From assembly GCA_904396495.1 (NCBI GenBank), contig CAJFOJ010000006.1, positions 1-46,791 on the forward strand: 46,791 bases of DNA. The letters are read 5' to 3'. The DNA is from an uncultured Oscillospiraceae bacterium (GTDB lineage Bacteria > Bacillota > Clostridia > Oscillospirales > Ruminococcaceae). Under the pieces are notes generated by a model, which did not search any database, was not told where the DNA came from, and was given only the letters and a program-made list of their open reading frames with translations. Positions 27,043 to 35,091 of this stretch are shown here, one piece after another (position 1 is the first letter of the stretch; every line of letters starts with the position of its first letter). Made by a program: the position numbers and the translations under genes.

Positions 27043-27071
27043 TTGAATTTTCAGGTTAAATCTGTTAGGAT
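27043..27071 (+). promoter_or_regulatory. Candidate ftsZ promoter
   Basis: TTGAAT (27043-27048) and TAGGAT (27066-27071) are 17 bp apart in an AT-rich gap between divIB and ftsZ, suggesting that ftsZ has extra transcription of its own. Confidence 0.55.
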
Positions 27072-27155
27072 ATTAATATGGGCGTTTTGTATACACTCTA
27101 AAGAAAGAGATTACGGATGGGAGCAGCTGTTTCCACGCATTAGGAGGACAAGCAC

Positions 27156-28244
27156 GTGAAGTTTACATTGGAGAATGATACCGAGAGAAACACAGACATC
27201 AAGGTCGTCGGTGTCGGCGGCGCAGGCGGCAACGCCGTTAACCGCATGGTGGACGACGGGGTGAAAAATGTCGATTTTATCGCCATCAACACCGATAAAC
27301 AGGTTTTAGATACATCGAGGGCCGATTATAAAATTCAGATCGGCGAAAAGGTTTCCCGCGGCCAGGGCGCGGGCGGCGATCCTGAAAAGGGCGCTAAAGC
27401 GGCGGAGGAAAGCCGTGAGGAAATTGCCAACGCCTTGAAGGGCACCCAGATGATCTTTATCACCGCCGGTATGGGCGGCGGTACTGGGACGGGCGCTGCC
27501 CCTGTGGTTGCGGAAATTGCCAGGGAGCTGGGCATCCTCACCATCGGCGTTGTCACAAAGCCTTTTAGCTACGAGGGAAAACGCCGGATGATGTACGCAG
27601 AACAGGGCATCGATACCCTCTCTAAAGTGGTGGATAGCCTTGTTGTCATTCCCAACGACCGCATCCGTCAGGTCATCGACACCAAAACCCCGATGACCAA
27701 CGCTTTTGAGGCTGTAGACAGCGTTTTAAAGCAAAGTATTCAAAGCATCTCCGACCTGATCAACGTGTCCGGCTTTGTAAACCTGGATTTCGCTGACTTG
27801 TGCTCGGTTATGAAGGACGCCGGTATGGCACACATGGGCGTCGGCTACGCCTCCGGCAAGGACAAGGCCGAAACCGCTGCCACCATGGCGATTTCCAGCC
27901 CGCTTTTGGAGACTTCCATCACCAGTGCCAAGGCGGTTATCATCAACGTCTGTGCGTCGCCTGATTTGCTGTTTGACGACGCGGAGTACGTCTCCACCAT
28001 GATTGAAAAGGCCGTCCATCCCAATGCGGCCATTTTCTGGGGCCTTATTTTCGATGAAACCATGACCGACGAAATCAAGGTCACCGTTATCGCCACTGGC
28101 TTTGATGAGGCGTACCAGGGCAAAGATTTGTTGGATAACAATAAGAAGGATGCTTCTGAACCGGAATCTTCCTCCAATTCTTCCAAGGACTTTGACGCCG
28201 ACTTTGGCTTTGAGGAAATCATGAATATTTTCAACACCAAATAA
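27156..28244 (+). CDS. ftsZ: Cell division GTPase FtsZ
   Basis: FtsZ forms the Z-ring. The 362-residue protein has [22 protein letters not shown], the tubulin signature [12 protein letters not shown] near 103-114, NDRIRQVI, and the T7 region NLDFADL. Starting GTG 27156 follows GGAGG by eight bases. The core ends near residue 332; the linker is a short Ser/Glu-rich stretch and the tail ends [11 protein letters not shown], not the DIPxFLRK-type peptide that binds FtsA/ZipA/SepF in model species. No ftsA is in the window. Confidence 0.97.
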   Translation: MKFTLENDTERNTDIKVVGVGGAGGNAVNRMVDDGVKNVDFIAINTDKQVLDTSRADYKIQIGEKVSRGQGAGGDPEKGAKAAEESREEIANALKGTQMIFITAGMGGGTGTGAAPVVAEIARELGILTIGVVTKPFSYEGKRRMMYAEQGIDTLSKVVDSLVVIPNDRIRQVIDTKTPMTNAFEAVDSVLKQSIQSISDLINVSGFVNLDFADLCSVMKDAGMAHMGVGYASGKDKAETAATMAISSPLLETSITSAKAVIINVCASPDLLFDDAEYVSTMIEKAVHPNAAIFWGLIFDETMTDEIKVTVIATGFDEAYQGKDLLDNNKKDASEPESSSNSSKDFDADFGFEEIMNIFNTK

Positions 28245-28260
28245 AATACTGGTAATGCCG

Positions 28261-28298
28261 ATATCCTTCCTTGTTATCATGCGAGGGAGGATATTTTA
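28261..28298 (+). terminator. Terminator after ftsZ, end of dcw cluster
   Basis: ATATCCTTCCT (28261-28271) pairs with AGGGAGGATAT (28284-28294, one G-T pair), followed by TTTAAT. The asnB gene begins shortly afterwards; I see no clear separate promoter for it. Confidence 0.65.
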
Positions 28299-28329
28299 AT
28301 ATATCGCTTTGGAAAAGGGGTTTATCAAT

Positions 28330-30216
28330 TTGTGTGGATTTGTAGGAATGTTCAATAAAGACCCAAAGGATAACAACGAGACGCTGCTCCAGGAGATGTC
28401 TAAAAGTATCCGGCACCGGGGCCCCGACGACAGTCAATACATTGTCAGGGACGGCTTCTGTGTGGCATTTCGGCGGCTTTCCATCATCGACCTTGACAAC
28501 GGGGCTCAGCCCTATACTTCCCCCGACGGCCGGTTTACCGCTGTCTTCAACGGGGAAATCTACAATTACCGGGACTTGAGGCAGCCGCTCATCGACGAAG
28601 GGGTCACTTTTACCACCAATTCGGAAATCGAGGTCATTGTGGCACTGTACCGCAAGTACGGCGACGAGTTCATTGCCATGCTGCGGGGCATGTACGCTAT
28701 CCTCATCTACGACAGCGAGGAGAAAACCGTCTTTGCCGGCCGGGACCCCTTTGGCATCAAACCTCTGTACTACCGCGTCACCGATAGCGGCGTTATGTTT
28801 GCCTCCGAGATGAAGGCCTTTATCTTCGACGAGTCCATGGGCGGCTTTCAGGTGGATGAAAGCTTGTTACAGCACTATTTTACCTTCCAGTATGTGCCGG
28901 AACCCAAAACCCTCACCCCTGAAATTTTGGTGTTGGAGGCGTCCCATTACATGAAGGTAGACGCGGAGGGCAAGGTGAAAATCCAGCGGTATCTGGACCT
29001 GAAATTCCAAACCCCTTCTGAGGAGAGCTTTGAGGAAAAAGCCAAAAAGCTCCGCAAAGTCCTCACCGAGTCGGTGGAATACCACATGATCAGCGACGTG
29101 GAAGTGGGAACCTTTTTGTCCAGCGGCATCGACTCGGCCATTATCACTGCCATTTCGAGCAGGCTGAACCCCGGCATTAAGGCGCTGACCGTGGGGTTTG
29201 ACGTGGCGTCTTACAGCGAAATCGACGACGCCCACGAAATCGCCAAGCACTTAAACGTGGACCACATCGTCTTAAAGGGCAACGTAGAACAGTTTAAAAA
29301 CGCCTTTGAGAAGGTGGTTTGGCATTTGGATTCCCCGGTGGCGGACCCCTCTACTGTGGCGATCTACATGATCGCTGAGGAGGCATCCAAGCACGTCAAA
29401 GTCATGCTTTCCGGCGAGGGCTCCGACGAGCTGTTTGCGGGTTACAAGACCTATCGGGACTCGCTGCTGTCCGGTCGGTTTCAGAACGCCCCCTCCTGCG
29501 TGAAAGGGGCCTGCCGGGGCCTGTCGAAGCTGATACCCGACGGCGTCAAGGGAAAAAATTTCCTCATGAGGGCCGGTGTGCCGCTGGAGGAGCGGTATGT
29601 GGGCAATGCCTTCCTCTTTGACGAGAAGGGCAAGAAACCCTTCCTGAAAACCTTTGATCCCAGCCAATCCTTTACCGAGCTGACAAAAGACGTCTACGCC
29701 AAAGTGGCCGATCGGGATCCTCTGATTAAAATGCAGTATGTGGACATCAGCACCTGGCTCAAAGGGGATATTTTGGTCAAGGGAGACCGGCTCAGCATGG
29801 CCCATTCCCTGGAAGTGCGGGTGCCTTTCCTGGACAAAGAGGTGTTTCAATTCGCCTCCACTTTGAAAAATGAGGATAAATTGTCCCATGGCACTACCAA
29901 ATATATCCTCCGCTACGCTTTCCAGGATTACGTCGACCCTGCCACCTTTATGCGTCCAAAGCTGGGGTATCCGGTGCCAGTTAGAACTTGGCTTCGCAAT
30001 GAGCTTTACGAGTGGGCGCGGGATATTATCAATGGTTCTAAGGCGGATCAATATATCGATAAGGCGGCGGCACTCAAACTTTTGGAAGACCACCGCACCC
30101 AAAAAGCGGACAATTATCGGAAGCTCTGGTCGATCCTCGTCTTTATCACCTGGTACAACTTGTATATTGCCGACGCGGACAAGACCCGTGAGCGGATTTT
30201 AAAAGGCGAACTGTAA
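28330..30216 (+). CDS. asnB: Asparagine synthase (glutamine-hydrolysing) AsnB
   Basis: AsnB makes asparagine from aspartate, ATP and glutamine. I start it at TTG 28330 because the next codon is the Cys nucleophile required at position 1 of the mature glutaminase domain (CGFVGMF), and AAAAGGGG lies ten bases upstream. The 628-residue protein shows SIRHRGPDDSQY, FNGEIYNYRDLR and AGRDPFGIKPLYY in the glutaminase half, and the PP-loop FLSSGIDSAI, MLSGEGSDELFAGY and SLEVRVPFLDKE in the synthetase half. Homologues may instead amidate other substrates such as meso-DAP in some bacteria, so asparagine synthesis is likely but not proven. Confidence 0.93.
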   Translation: MCGFVGMFNKDPKDNNETLLQEMSKSIRHRGPDDSQYIVRDGFCVAFRRLSIIDLDNGAQPYTSPDGRFTAVFNGEIYNYRDLRQPLIDEGVTFTTNSEIEVIVALYRKYGDEFIAMLRGMYAILIYDSEEKTVFAGRDPFGIKPLYYRVTDSGVMFASEMKAFIFDESMGGFQVDESLLQHYFTFQYVPEPKTLTPEILVLEASHYMKVDAEGKVKIQRYLDLKFQTPSEESFEEKAKKLRKVLTESVEYHMISDVEVGTFLSSGIDSAIITAISSRLNPGIKALTVGFDVASYSEIDDAHEIAKHLNVDHIVLKGNVEQFKNAFEKVVWHLDSPVADPSTVAIYMIAEEASKHVKVMLSGEGSDELFAGYKTYRDSLLSGRFQNAPSCVKGACRGLSKLIPDGVKGKNFLMRAGVPLEERYVGNAFLFDEKGKKPFLKTFDPSQSFTELTKDVYAKVADRDPLIKMQYVDISTWLKGDILVKGDRLSMAHSLEVRVPFLDKEVFQFASTLKNEDKLSHGTTKYILRYAFQDYVDPATFMRPKLGYPVPVRTWLRNELYEWARDIINGSKADQYIDKAAALKLLEDHRTQKADNYRKLWSILVFITWYNLYIADADKTRERILKGEL

Positions 30217-30335
30217 TGGAAAACGGGCGTCTTAGGGACGTTGCAATAGCAAACTCTGAAAAGTTGTTTTTCTGTTTGCAATGTCCATTTGGCGCCTGTT
30301 TTTGTGTGATTGTTCTGGAAGCAAGGAGTAGTTTT
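30217..30335 (+). other. Spacer with stem-loop between asnB and nitroreductase gene
   Basis: GGACGTTGCAA (30236-30246) pairs with TTGCAATGTCC (30276-30286, one G-T pair), followed by GGCGCC and a T run at about 30298. It could be a weak terminator. The reading frame is open through it, but no ribosome binding site supports an upstream start. Confidence 0.4.
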
Positions 30336-30929
30336 ATGGAAACATTGGAGGCGATTGCTTCCAGGAGAAGCATCCGCAAATATTTGCCGCGGGAAGTTTC
30401 AGATGAATTGGTGGAAAAAATCGTGCGTGCGGGCATGCTTGCCCCTTCCGCCAAGAATCGCCAGCCGTGGAGTTTTGTCGCCGTCAAGGGTGAAGCTAAG
30501 GAGGAAATGCTCCAATGCTTCCGGCAGGGGATTTTGCGGGAACAGACGGGGAATGCCGTACTCCCCGGTTCTAAGAGGCACCTGCCGGGTGCGGAATACA
30601 CGGTAAAAATTTTGGAAGAGGCCCCCGTGTCTATTTGGATTGTGAATCCATTGGGAACCTGTGACACGGCGATGGACGAGGAAGGGTACTTTTACGAAAT
30701 CGCCAACGTCCAGTCAGTGGGGGCCGCTGTTGAGAATATGGCGTTGGCGGCTGCCAGCCTGGGACTGGGGAGCCTGTGGATTTGCGACATCTTTTTTGCA
30801 TATGAGGAACTGTCCCGGTGGCTGGGGGCAGGGGGAAAGCTCATGGCGGCACTGGCGCTGGGCTATCCTGCGGAACAGCCCTCAGCTCGGCCTCGCAAGC
30901 CGTTTTCTCAGGTGTTTCAATGGAAATAA
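30336..30929 (+). CDS. Nitroreductase-family flavoprotein
   Basis: The 197-residue protein belongs to the FMN-dependent nitroreductase fold. It starts with ETLEAIASRRSIRKYLPREV, in which the SRRSIRK segment contacts FMN phosphate, followed by LAPSAKNRQPWSFVAV and a C-terminal SVGAAVENMALAAASLGLGSLWI helix and GYPAEQPSARPRKP motif. Such enzymes reduce nitro groups, quinones or other electrophiles with NAD(P)H; the substrate is not predictable. ATG 30336 follows AAGGAG by about eight bases. It is probably co-transcribed with asnB. Confidence 0.88.
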   Translation: METLEAIASRRSIRKYLPREVSDELVEKIVRAGMLAPSAKNRQPWSFVAVKGEAKEEMLQCFRQGILREQTGNAVLPGSKRHLPGAEYTVKILEEAPVSIWIVNPLGTCDTAMDEEGYFYEIANVQSVGAAVENMALAAASLGLGSLWICDIFFAYEELSRWLGAGGKLMAALALGYPAEQPSARPRKPFSQVFQWK

Positions 30930-30943
30930 AATCCTTATTATAC
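30915..30943 (+). promoter_or_regulatory. Candidate promoter of the amidohydrolase gene
   Basis: TTTCAA (30915-30920) and TTATAC (30938-30943) are 17 bp apart, overlapping the end of the nitroreductase gene. Confidence 0.4.
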
Positions 30944-30959
30944 GATTTGGAGGATACAA

Positions 30960-32114
30960 ATGCTCATTATCAACGCAAACATTAAAACCATGGAGGATGA
31001 GGATTTCCCAAAGGGCTATATTGCCGTTTTGGATGGAAAAATCCAGTCGGTGGGTCCTATGGAAGAGGCTCCGTCCTCGGATGGGGAAGTGTACGACGCC
31101 CACGGCATGACTCTCTATCCCGGTTTTATCGACGCTCATTCCCATCTTGGCATGTGGGAGGACGGACTGGGCTTTGAAGGGGACGACGGCAACGAGGAAA
31201 CCGACCCCATAACCCCGCAGCTGCGGGCCATTGATGCCATCAATCCACTGGATCGGACTTTTGGGGAAGCGGTGGCAGGCGGCGTGACCACTGTCCTCAC
31301 AGGGCCTGGCAGCGCCAACCCCATCGGCGGCCAGTGGGCGGCAATTAAGACAAAAGGCCGCCGCGTCGACGACATAATTTTAAAAGAACCTATTGGGATG
31401 AAGTTCGCCTTAGGGGAGAACCCCAAAAGTATCTACAACGATAAAAACCAGGCTCCCAACACCAGAATGGCCATCGCTGCCCTTATCCGAGAGCAGCTCA
31501 AGAAAGCCCAGCGGTACTTAGAGGATTTGGAGCGGATGGAGGAGGATGAGGACTGCGACGAGCCGGAGTACGATATCAAGTGCGAGGCTCTGCTGCCGGT
31601 GCTCAAAAGGGAACAGAAGGCGTTTTTTCACGCCCACCGGGCTGACGACATCTTTACCGCCATCCGCATTTCCAAGGAATTCGATCTGGATATGGTGCTC
31701 TGCCATTGTACGGAAGGCCATCTCATCGCGGATTTGCTCCGGGAAGAGGGCTATGGCATCATTACGGGACCAATTTTGGGCGATCGCTCCAAACCGGAGC
31801 TTAAAAATTTAGAGGTTTCGGGGCTTGCCCAGCTCTCAAAGGCGGGTATCAGGGCCGGCCTTTGCACCGATCACCCTGAAACTCCTATTCAATTTTTGCC
31901 CCTCTGCGCGGGGGTAGCGGTGGGCGCAGGGCTCAGTTACGAGGAAGCACTCAAGGCCATCACTATCTACCCCGCCCGCATTGTGGGAATCGACGACAGG
32001 GTGGGCTCCGTCAAGGTGGGCAAAGACGCGGATTTTGTCCTCTACGACGGCGATCCCCTATCTCCCTACCACCACCCCAAGCAGGTGTTCATCAACGGGC
32101 AGAAATGCCTGTAG
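30960..32114 (+). CDS. Metal-dependent amidohydrolase (imidazolonepropionase-like)
   Basis: The 384-residue protein is an amidohydrolase with the beta-sandwich start MLIINANIKTM, the metal motif GFIDAHSHLGMW (HxH), GVTTVLTGPGSANPIGGQ, further metal histidines in FFHAHRADDI and LCHCTEGH, and the catalytic Asp in GLCTDHPETP. The end VGSVKVGKDADFVLYDGDPL is the usual family signature. An acidic insert (EDLERMEEDEDCDEPEYD) lies near residue 200. Substrate is unknown; candidates are cyclic amides or dipeptides. TTGGAGGAT precedes ATG 30960. The gene is followed 19 bp later by the fumarase alpha gene. Confidence 0.88.
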   Translation: MLIINANIKTMEDEDFPKGYIAVLDGKIQSVGPMEEAPSSDGEVYDAHGMTLYPGFIDAHSHLGMWEDGLGFEGDDGNEETDPITPQLRAIDAINPLDRTFGEAVAGGVTTVLTGPGSANPIGGQWAAIKTKGRRVDDIILKEPIGMKFALGENPKSIYNDKNQAPNTRMAIAALIREQLKKAQRYLEDLERMEEDEDCDEPEYDIKCEALLPVLKREQKAFFHAHRADDIFTAIRISKEFDLDMVLCHCTEGHLIADLLREEGYGIITGPILGDRSKPELKNLEVSGLAQLSKAGIRAGLCTDHPETPIQFLPLCAGVAVGAGLSYEEALKAITIYPARIVGIDDRVGSVKVGKDADFVLYDGDPLSPYHHPKQVFINGQKCL

Positions 32115-32133
32115 CCGAAAAGAGGTTTTGTCG

Positions 32134-32976
32134 ATGAGAACAATAGAGGTATCAAAAATCCGGGACGCTGTCCGGGATTTGTGCATCGGGGCAAATTTAC
32201 AGCTCCCCCGGGATTTATGCGATCTCATTGAAAAGAGCGCCCAGGCCGAAACCGATCCTTTGGGGAGGGAAGTCCTTTGCGATCTGTGTAAAAATCTAGA
32301 TGCCGCCAAGGAGTTAAACGTCCCCATCTGCCAGGACACCGGCATGGCGGTGGTGTTTTTGGAAGTGGGACAGGACGTTCATCTCATAGGCGGCGATCTG
32401 ATAAAAGCGGTCAATGATGGGGTGTCCAAAGGATACCTCGAAGGGTATCTGCGCTGTTCGGTAGTGGCAGACCCCATTCGGCGGGGCAACACCGGCGACA
32501 ACACCCCCGCTGTGATACATACCTCCATCGTCCCGGGGAAGCAGGTGAAAATTACCGTTGCCCCCAAGGGATTTGGCAGCGAAAACATGTCGGCGGTGAG
32601 GATGATGACCCCTGCCGCCACAAGGGAGGACATCATCGGCGCGGTTGTGGACATCGTCCGGGCCGCCGGGGGAAACCCCTGCCCACCCATGGTCATCGGA
32701 GTGGGAATTGGCGGCGATTTTGAGCTTTGCGCTTACCTTGCCAAGAAAGCCCTTTGCCGGGAGGTCTCTGTGCACAACGACGACCCTTTTTACGCCCAGC
32801 TGGAGGAGGACATGCTGTCCGCCGTCAACGAGACCGGCATCGGCCCTCAGGGCTTTGGCGGGAAAACCACCGCTTTGGCCCTTAACATTGAGACTTATCC
32901 CACCCACATTGCGGGGCTTCCTATCGCTGTTAACATCGGCTGCCATGTGACGAGGCACCAGGCGGTGATTTTATAA
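32134..32976 (+). CDS. Class I fumarate hydratase (or tartrate dehydratase), alpha subunit
   Basis: The 280-residue protein matches the N-terminal Fe-S domain of class I hydro-lyases. The three cysteines expected for the catalytic 4Fe-4S cluster are visible: Cys66 in PICQDTG, Cys183 in GGNPCPP and Cys270 in NIGCHVTRH. Other motifs are RRGNTGDNTPAVIH, KGFGSENMSA and GIGGDFELCAYLAKKAL. Two-subunit enzymes need a beta subunit, normally encoded directly downstream, but the next gene is a kinase, so this alpha subunit is an orphan here. Fumarate and L(+)-tartrate enzymes cannot be separated by eye. ATG 32134 follows AAAGAGG. Confidence 0.9.
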   Translation: MRTIEVSKIRDAVRDLCIGANLQLPRDLCDLIEKSAQAETDPLGREVLCDLCKNLDAAKELNVPICQDTGMAVVFLEVGQDVHLIGGDLIKAVNDGVSKGYLEGYLRCSVVADPIRRGNTGDNTPAVIHTSIVPGKQVKITVAPKGFGSENMSAVRMMTPAATREDIIGAVVDIVRAAGGNPCPPMVIGVGIGGDFELCAYLAKKALCREVSVHNDDPFYAQLEEDMLSAVNETGIGPQGFGGKTTALALNIETYPTHIAGLPIAVNIGCHVTRHQAVIL

Positions 32977-33121
32977 GAGAAAATCTGTCATTTTTTACCA
33001 ACTGATCTCCGGCTTTGAAGCGGTAGCGCTGGGTTCTTAATTCTCCACCGGAGTGGGAGCAACGCCTTCCAGTGCCGGTATGATTTGCGTTATCTTATAG
33101 AGCGGAAAGGAAAGGGGTAAA

Positions 33122-33979
33122 ATGGCCAAAGATACCCTTGGTACGCTCATTGGTTCCGGTGCGGGCAGTGAGGTGTACGAATACGGGAAGGATAGGGTTT
33201 GTAAGCTCTATCGACAGGGCGCAGGCCATGTGGAATATGAGTTTCACAAAATGCAAGAGGCCTACAAGCTGGGAATCCCGGTTCCCCGCCCATACATGTT
33301 GGTGGAGATAGACGGCAGACGGGGCTTTGTCATGGAACGAATATACGGCGCCTCATTGATGGACATTATGCTCGATTTCCTCATGCAATGCGGTGAAAAG
33401 GGGATACCCTACCAGGATATTTTTGATTCCGATGTCATCCAATTTCAAATCAAAACAACTGCGTTGATTTTATCGCAGCTTCATGCGCAGAAGTGCGGAT
33501 TGAAAGAAACAGCTAAATTGTCGCTTTATAACGGCTGTCTGGGAAATTCATATTTGACAGAGGATGAAAAACGAATAGTTCAACAGTTGATCGATCAATT
33601 GCCCGATGGCGAGTCGCTGTGCCATGGCGATCCCCATCCGGGTAATTTTATCCGGCAGGGAAACACCATCCGGATGATCGATTGGAACAACAGCGTAAAA
33701 GGCCATTTTTTGTACGATATCGCCCAATATGTCTTGACGATGCGATACGCCGCCCTTTCCCTGGATTGGCCGGACTATGCTGACACATTTATCCGGGAAT
33801 ATCAAAATGAATTCAGCCGTGTTTTCTTAGACGAGTATCAAAAAATCGCACATGTTGAATTGTTGGAATGGGAGCAGTGGACAATCCCCGTCCTTGTATC
33901 TACGATGGGTGGGAATCAGCCGCAGAGAAAACACAGAAGGTTACTCATGGACATTCGCAGGGGCCTGGCGGCATTGTGA
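33122..33979 (+). CDS. APH/choline-kinase-fold phosphotransferase
   Basis: The 285-residue protein has a kinase fold: the glycine-rich loop GSGAGSEVYEYG (12-23), a candidate ATP lysine in CKLYRQ, a hinge region around VMERIYG, the catalytic CHGDPHPGNF loop with His168, Asp170 and Asn175, and the metal-binding Asp187 in MIDWNN. This is the pattern of aminoglycoside phosphotransferases, choline kinases and related small-molecule kinases. No substrate can be assigned, and resistance should not be assumed. The gene is monocistronic and a little more AT-rich than its neighbours. Confidence 0.82.
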   Translation: MAKDTLGTLIGSGAGSEVYEYGKDRVCKLYRQGAGHVEYEFHKMQEAYKLGIPVPRPYMLVEIDGRRGFVMERIYGASLMDIMLDFLMQCGEKGIPYQDIFDSDVIQFQIKTTALILSQLHAQKCGLKETAKLSLYNGCLGNSYLTEDEKRIVQQLIDQLPDGESLCHGDPHPGNFIRQGNTIRMIDWNNSVKGHFLYDIAQYVLTMRYAALSLDWPDYADTFIREYQNEFSRVFLDEYQKIAHVELLEWEQWTIPVLVSTMGGNQPQRKHRRLLMDIRRGLAAL

Positions 33980-34107
33980 GAAAGCTGAACGGGTGGATTG
34001 CCTGTCCTGTCGTCTATTCTCTAGATCCACAGGATTTTTAATTGATATCTTGTTTATGGTATATTTATAAAAAAATAAAAAATAGAGTGGAATTTTTTGT
34101 GTAGTTA

Positions 34108-34116
34108 TGTTATAAT
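34108..34116 (+). promoter_or_regulatory. Extended -10 promoter of the hpf leader RNA
   Basis: TATAAT at 34111-34116 is preceded by TGT (34108-34110). No good -35 box is visible in the T-rich stretch upstream. Transcription would begin near 34123. The preceding stretch 33980-34107 shows no gene. Confidence 0.65.
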
Positions 34117-34122
34117 ACATTT

Positions 34123-34330
34123 GTAGGGAAGAATAATATTCCCTTGCTGGCATCCTTAAAATAAAGATTGGGCGAGGCGAAATGCAGCCGTTAAAACTGC
34201 ATCTTCTTCGCGTCTTTGCCAGTTTGATTTTGTACATAGCAAACGGCTGAAACAGCCGGTGCTGTCAATAGTGGCCTGGTTTGGTTCGGCAAAGGGGGGG
34301 CAATCCCCTGTGAGTTTGCTTAAAAAGAAT
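34123..34330 (+). ncRNA. raiA RNA: Structured leader upstream of hpf, probable raiA-motif RNA
   Basis: About 210 nt between promoter and hpf are non-coding and strongly structured. CTGGCA (34147-34152) pairs with TGCCAG (34217-34222), AAAGA (34163-34167) with TCTTT (34213-34217, competing by one base), GCGAA (34177-34181) with TTCGC (34207-34211) and ATGCAG (34182-34187) with CTGCAT (34197-34202). GGGAA/TTCCC lies at the 5' end, and GGCTG/CAGCC and GCAAA/TTTGC stems follow. A large conserved RNA called raiA is known upstream of raiA/hpf-type genes in Firmicutes; I assign this by gene context, size and structure, not by a covariance search. Confidence 0.6.
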
Positions 34331-34332
34331 CC

Positions 34333-34357
34333 TCATCGGAAGATTATCTTTTGATGG
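34333..34357 (+). promoter_or_regulatory. Small hairpin just before the hpf ribosome binding site
   Basis: TCATCGGAAG (34333-34342) pairs with CTTTTGATGG (34348-34357) with several G-T pairs. It lies six bases before AGGAGG (34364-34369). A small raiA-hairpin motif is also described ahead of such genes; identity is inference. Confidence 0.4.
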
Positions 34358-34376
34358 GAAAACAGGAGGCATGACT

Positions 34377-34892
34377 ATGAACACGGCATTTGTTGCGAGA
34401 AAAATCACCTTGAACGACTCTTTTAAAGAAAGAGCTGAGGCCAAACTCAAAAAGCTGGACAAGTTTTTTGACGATGCAAAAGCACAGGTCACTGTTTCCG
34501 CGCAAAAAGAGTTGGCCACGGTGGAACTGACCGTCTGGGCCAACGGCATGGTATTCCGGGCAGAAAAGTCAAATGAAAGCAAGATGGACGCTCTGGACGA
34601 GTCCATTGACGCGTTGATCCGCCGGATCCGCAAAAATAAGACAAAACTTCAGAAAAAAGTCAAGGCTTCCGGCTTTGAACCCATTTCTGAGGAGATCCAC
34701 GACGAAGTGGAGTACGATGTCATCCGCACGAAAGAGGTGGATTTACGGCCCATGAGTGAGGATGAGGCGATTTTGCAGATGAATATGCTGGGACACAATT
34801 TCTTTGTCTTTTTAAACGGTCAAACCGGCGATGTCAACGTGGTGTACCGTAGAAAGACATCGGGCTATGGGCTGATTATCCCGCAGAAATAA
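34377..34892 (+). CDS. hpf: Ribosome hibernation promoting factor, long form
   Basis: Long HPF binds 30S subunits and joins two 70S ribosomes into inactive 100S dimers. The 171-residue protein has an N-terminal HPF/RaiA domain (FVARKITLNDSFKERAEAKL through VWANGMVFRAEKSNESKMD) and a separate C-terminal dimerisation domain (VIRTKEVDLRPMSEDEAILQ to the end, including GHNFFVFLNGQTGDVNVVYRR). I chose ATG 34377, seven bases after AGGAGG; ATG 34371 is only one base from it. The gene has a long structured leader. Confidence 0.95.
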   Translation: MNTAFVARKITLNDSFKERAEAKLKKLDKFFDDAKAQVTVSAQKELATVELTVWANGMVFRAEKSNESKMDALDESIDALIRRIRKNKTKLQKKVKASGFEPISEEIHDEVEYDVIRTKEVDLRPMSEDEAILQMNMLGHNFFVFLNGQTGDVNVVYRRKTSGYGLIIPQK

Positions 34893-34895
34893 ACC

Positions 34896-34924
34896 TTTTC
34901 AACGAATCAATTTCGTGGTATAAT
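34896..34924 (+). promoter_or_regulatory. Promoter directly after hpf
   Basis: TTTTCA (34896-34901) and TATAAT (34919-34924) are 17 bp apart, with TGG before the -10. It would transcribe the palindrome array that follows. Confidence 0.6.
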
Positions 34925-34933
34925 ATCCGCAAA

Positions 34934-35071
34934 TGGCACACAAAGTGTGCCAGCGCCAACAGTGCAAAGTTTTGCAAAGCAAAACTTTTTGTGAATGATT
35001 ATCACCATCATCAAAACGGCTAAAGCCGTTTTGTGCCGCTCCATGCGGCGCGCAAGCCTTTTAAGGCTTGC
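34934..35071. repeat. Array of five short palindromes between hpf and THUMP methyltransferase
   Basis: Five tight hairpins follow one another: TGGCACAC/GTGTGCCA (34934-34952), AAAGTTTTGC/GCAAAACTTT (34966-34988, then two further T residues), CAAAACGGCT/AGCCGTTTTG (35012-35033), CCGC/GCGG (35036-35048) and GCAAGCCTT/AAGGCTTGC (35052-35071). No gene is present. The second could terminate the hpf transcript. The whole is bounded by two TGGTATAAT promoters. Confidence 0.6.
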
Positions 35072-35076
35072 GGATA

Positions 35077-35085
35077 TGGTATAAT
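35077..35085 (+). promoter_or_regulatory. Extended -10 promoter of a short RNA or leader
   Basis: TGG-TATAAT (-10 at 35080-35085) follows the last palindrome of the array. Start of transcription would be near 35092. Confidence 0.6.
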
Positions 35086-35091
35086 AAACGC

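Noticed and set aside
30216-30335. Upstream extension of the nitroreductase from ATG 30216
   Set aside because: The extra 40 residues are unlike the family, cover a stem-loop, and the AAGGAG-supported ATG 30336 gives the normal N-terminus.
33122-33979. Aminoglycoside resistance gene
   Set aside because: The kinase motifs are shared by many small-molecule kinases; no specific resistance subfamily signature was recognised.
34934-35071. CRISPR-like array
   Set aside because: The units are different palindromes without constant repeats or regular spacers, and no cas genes are nearby.
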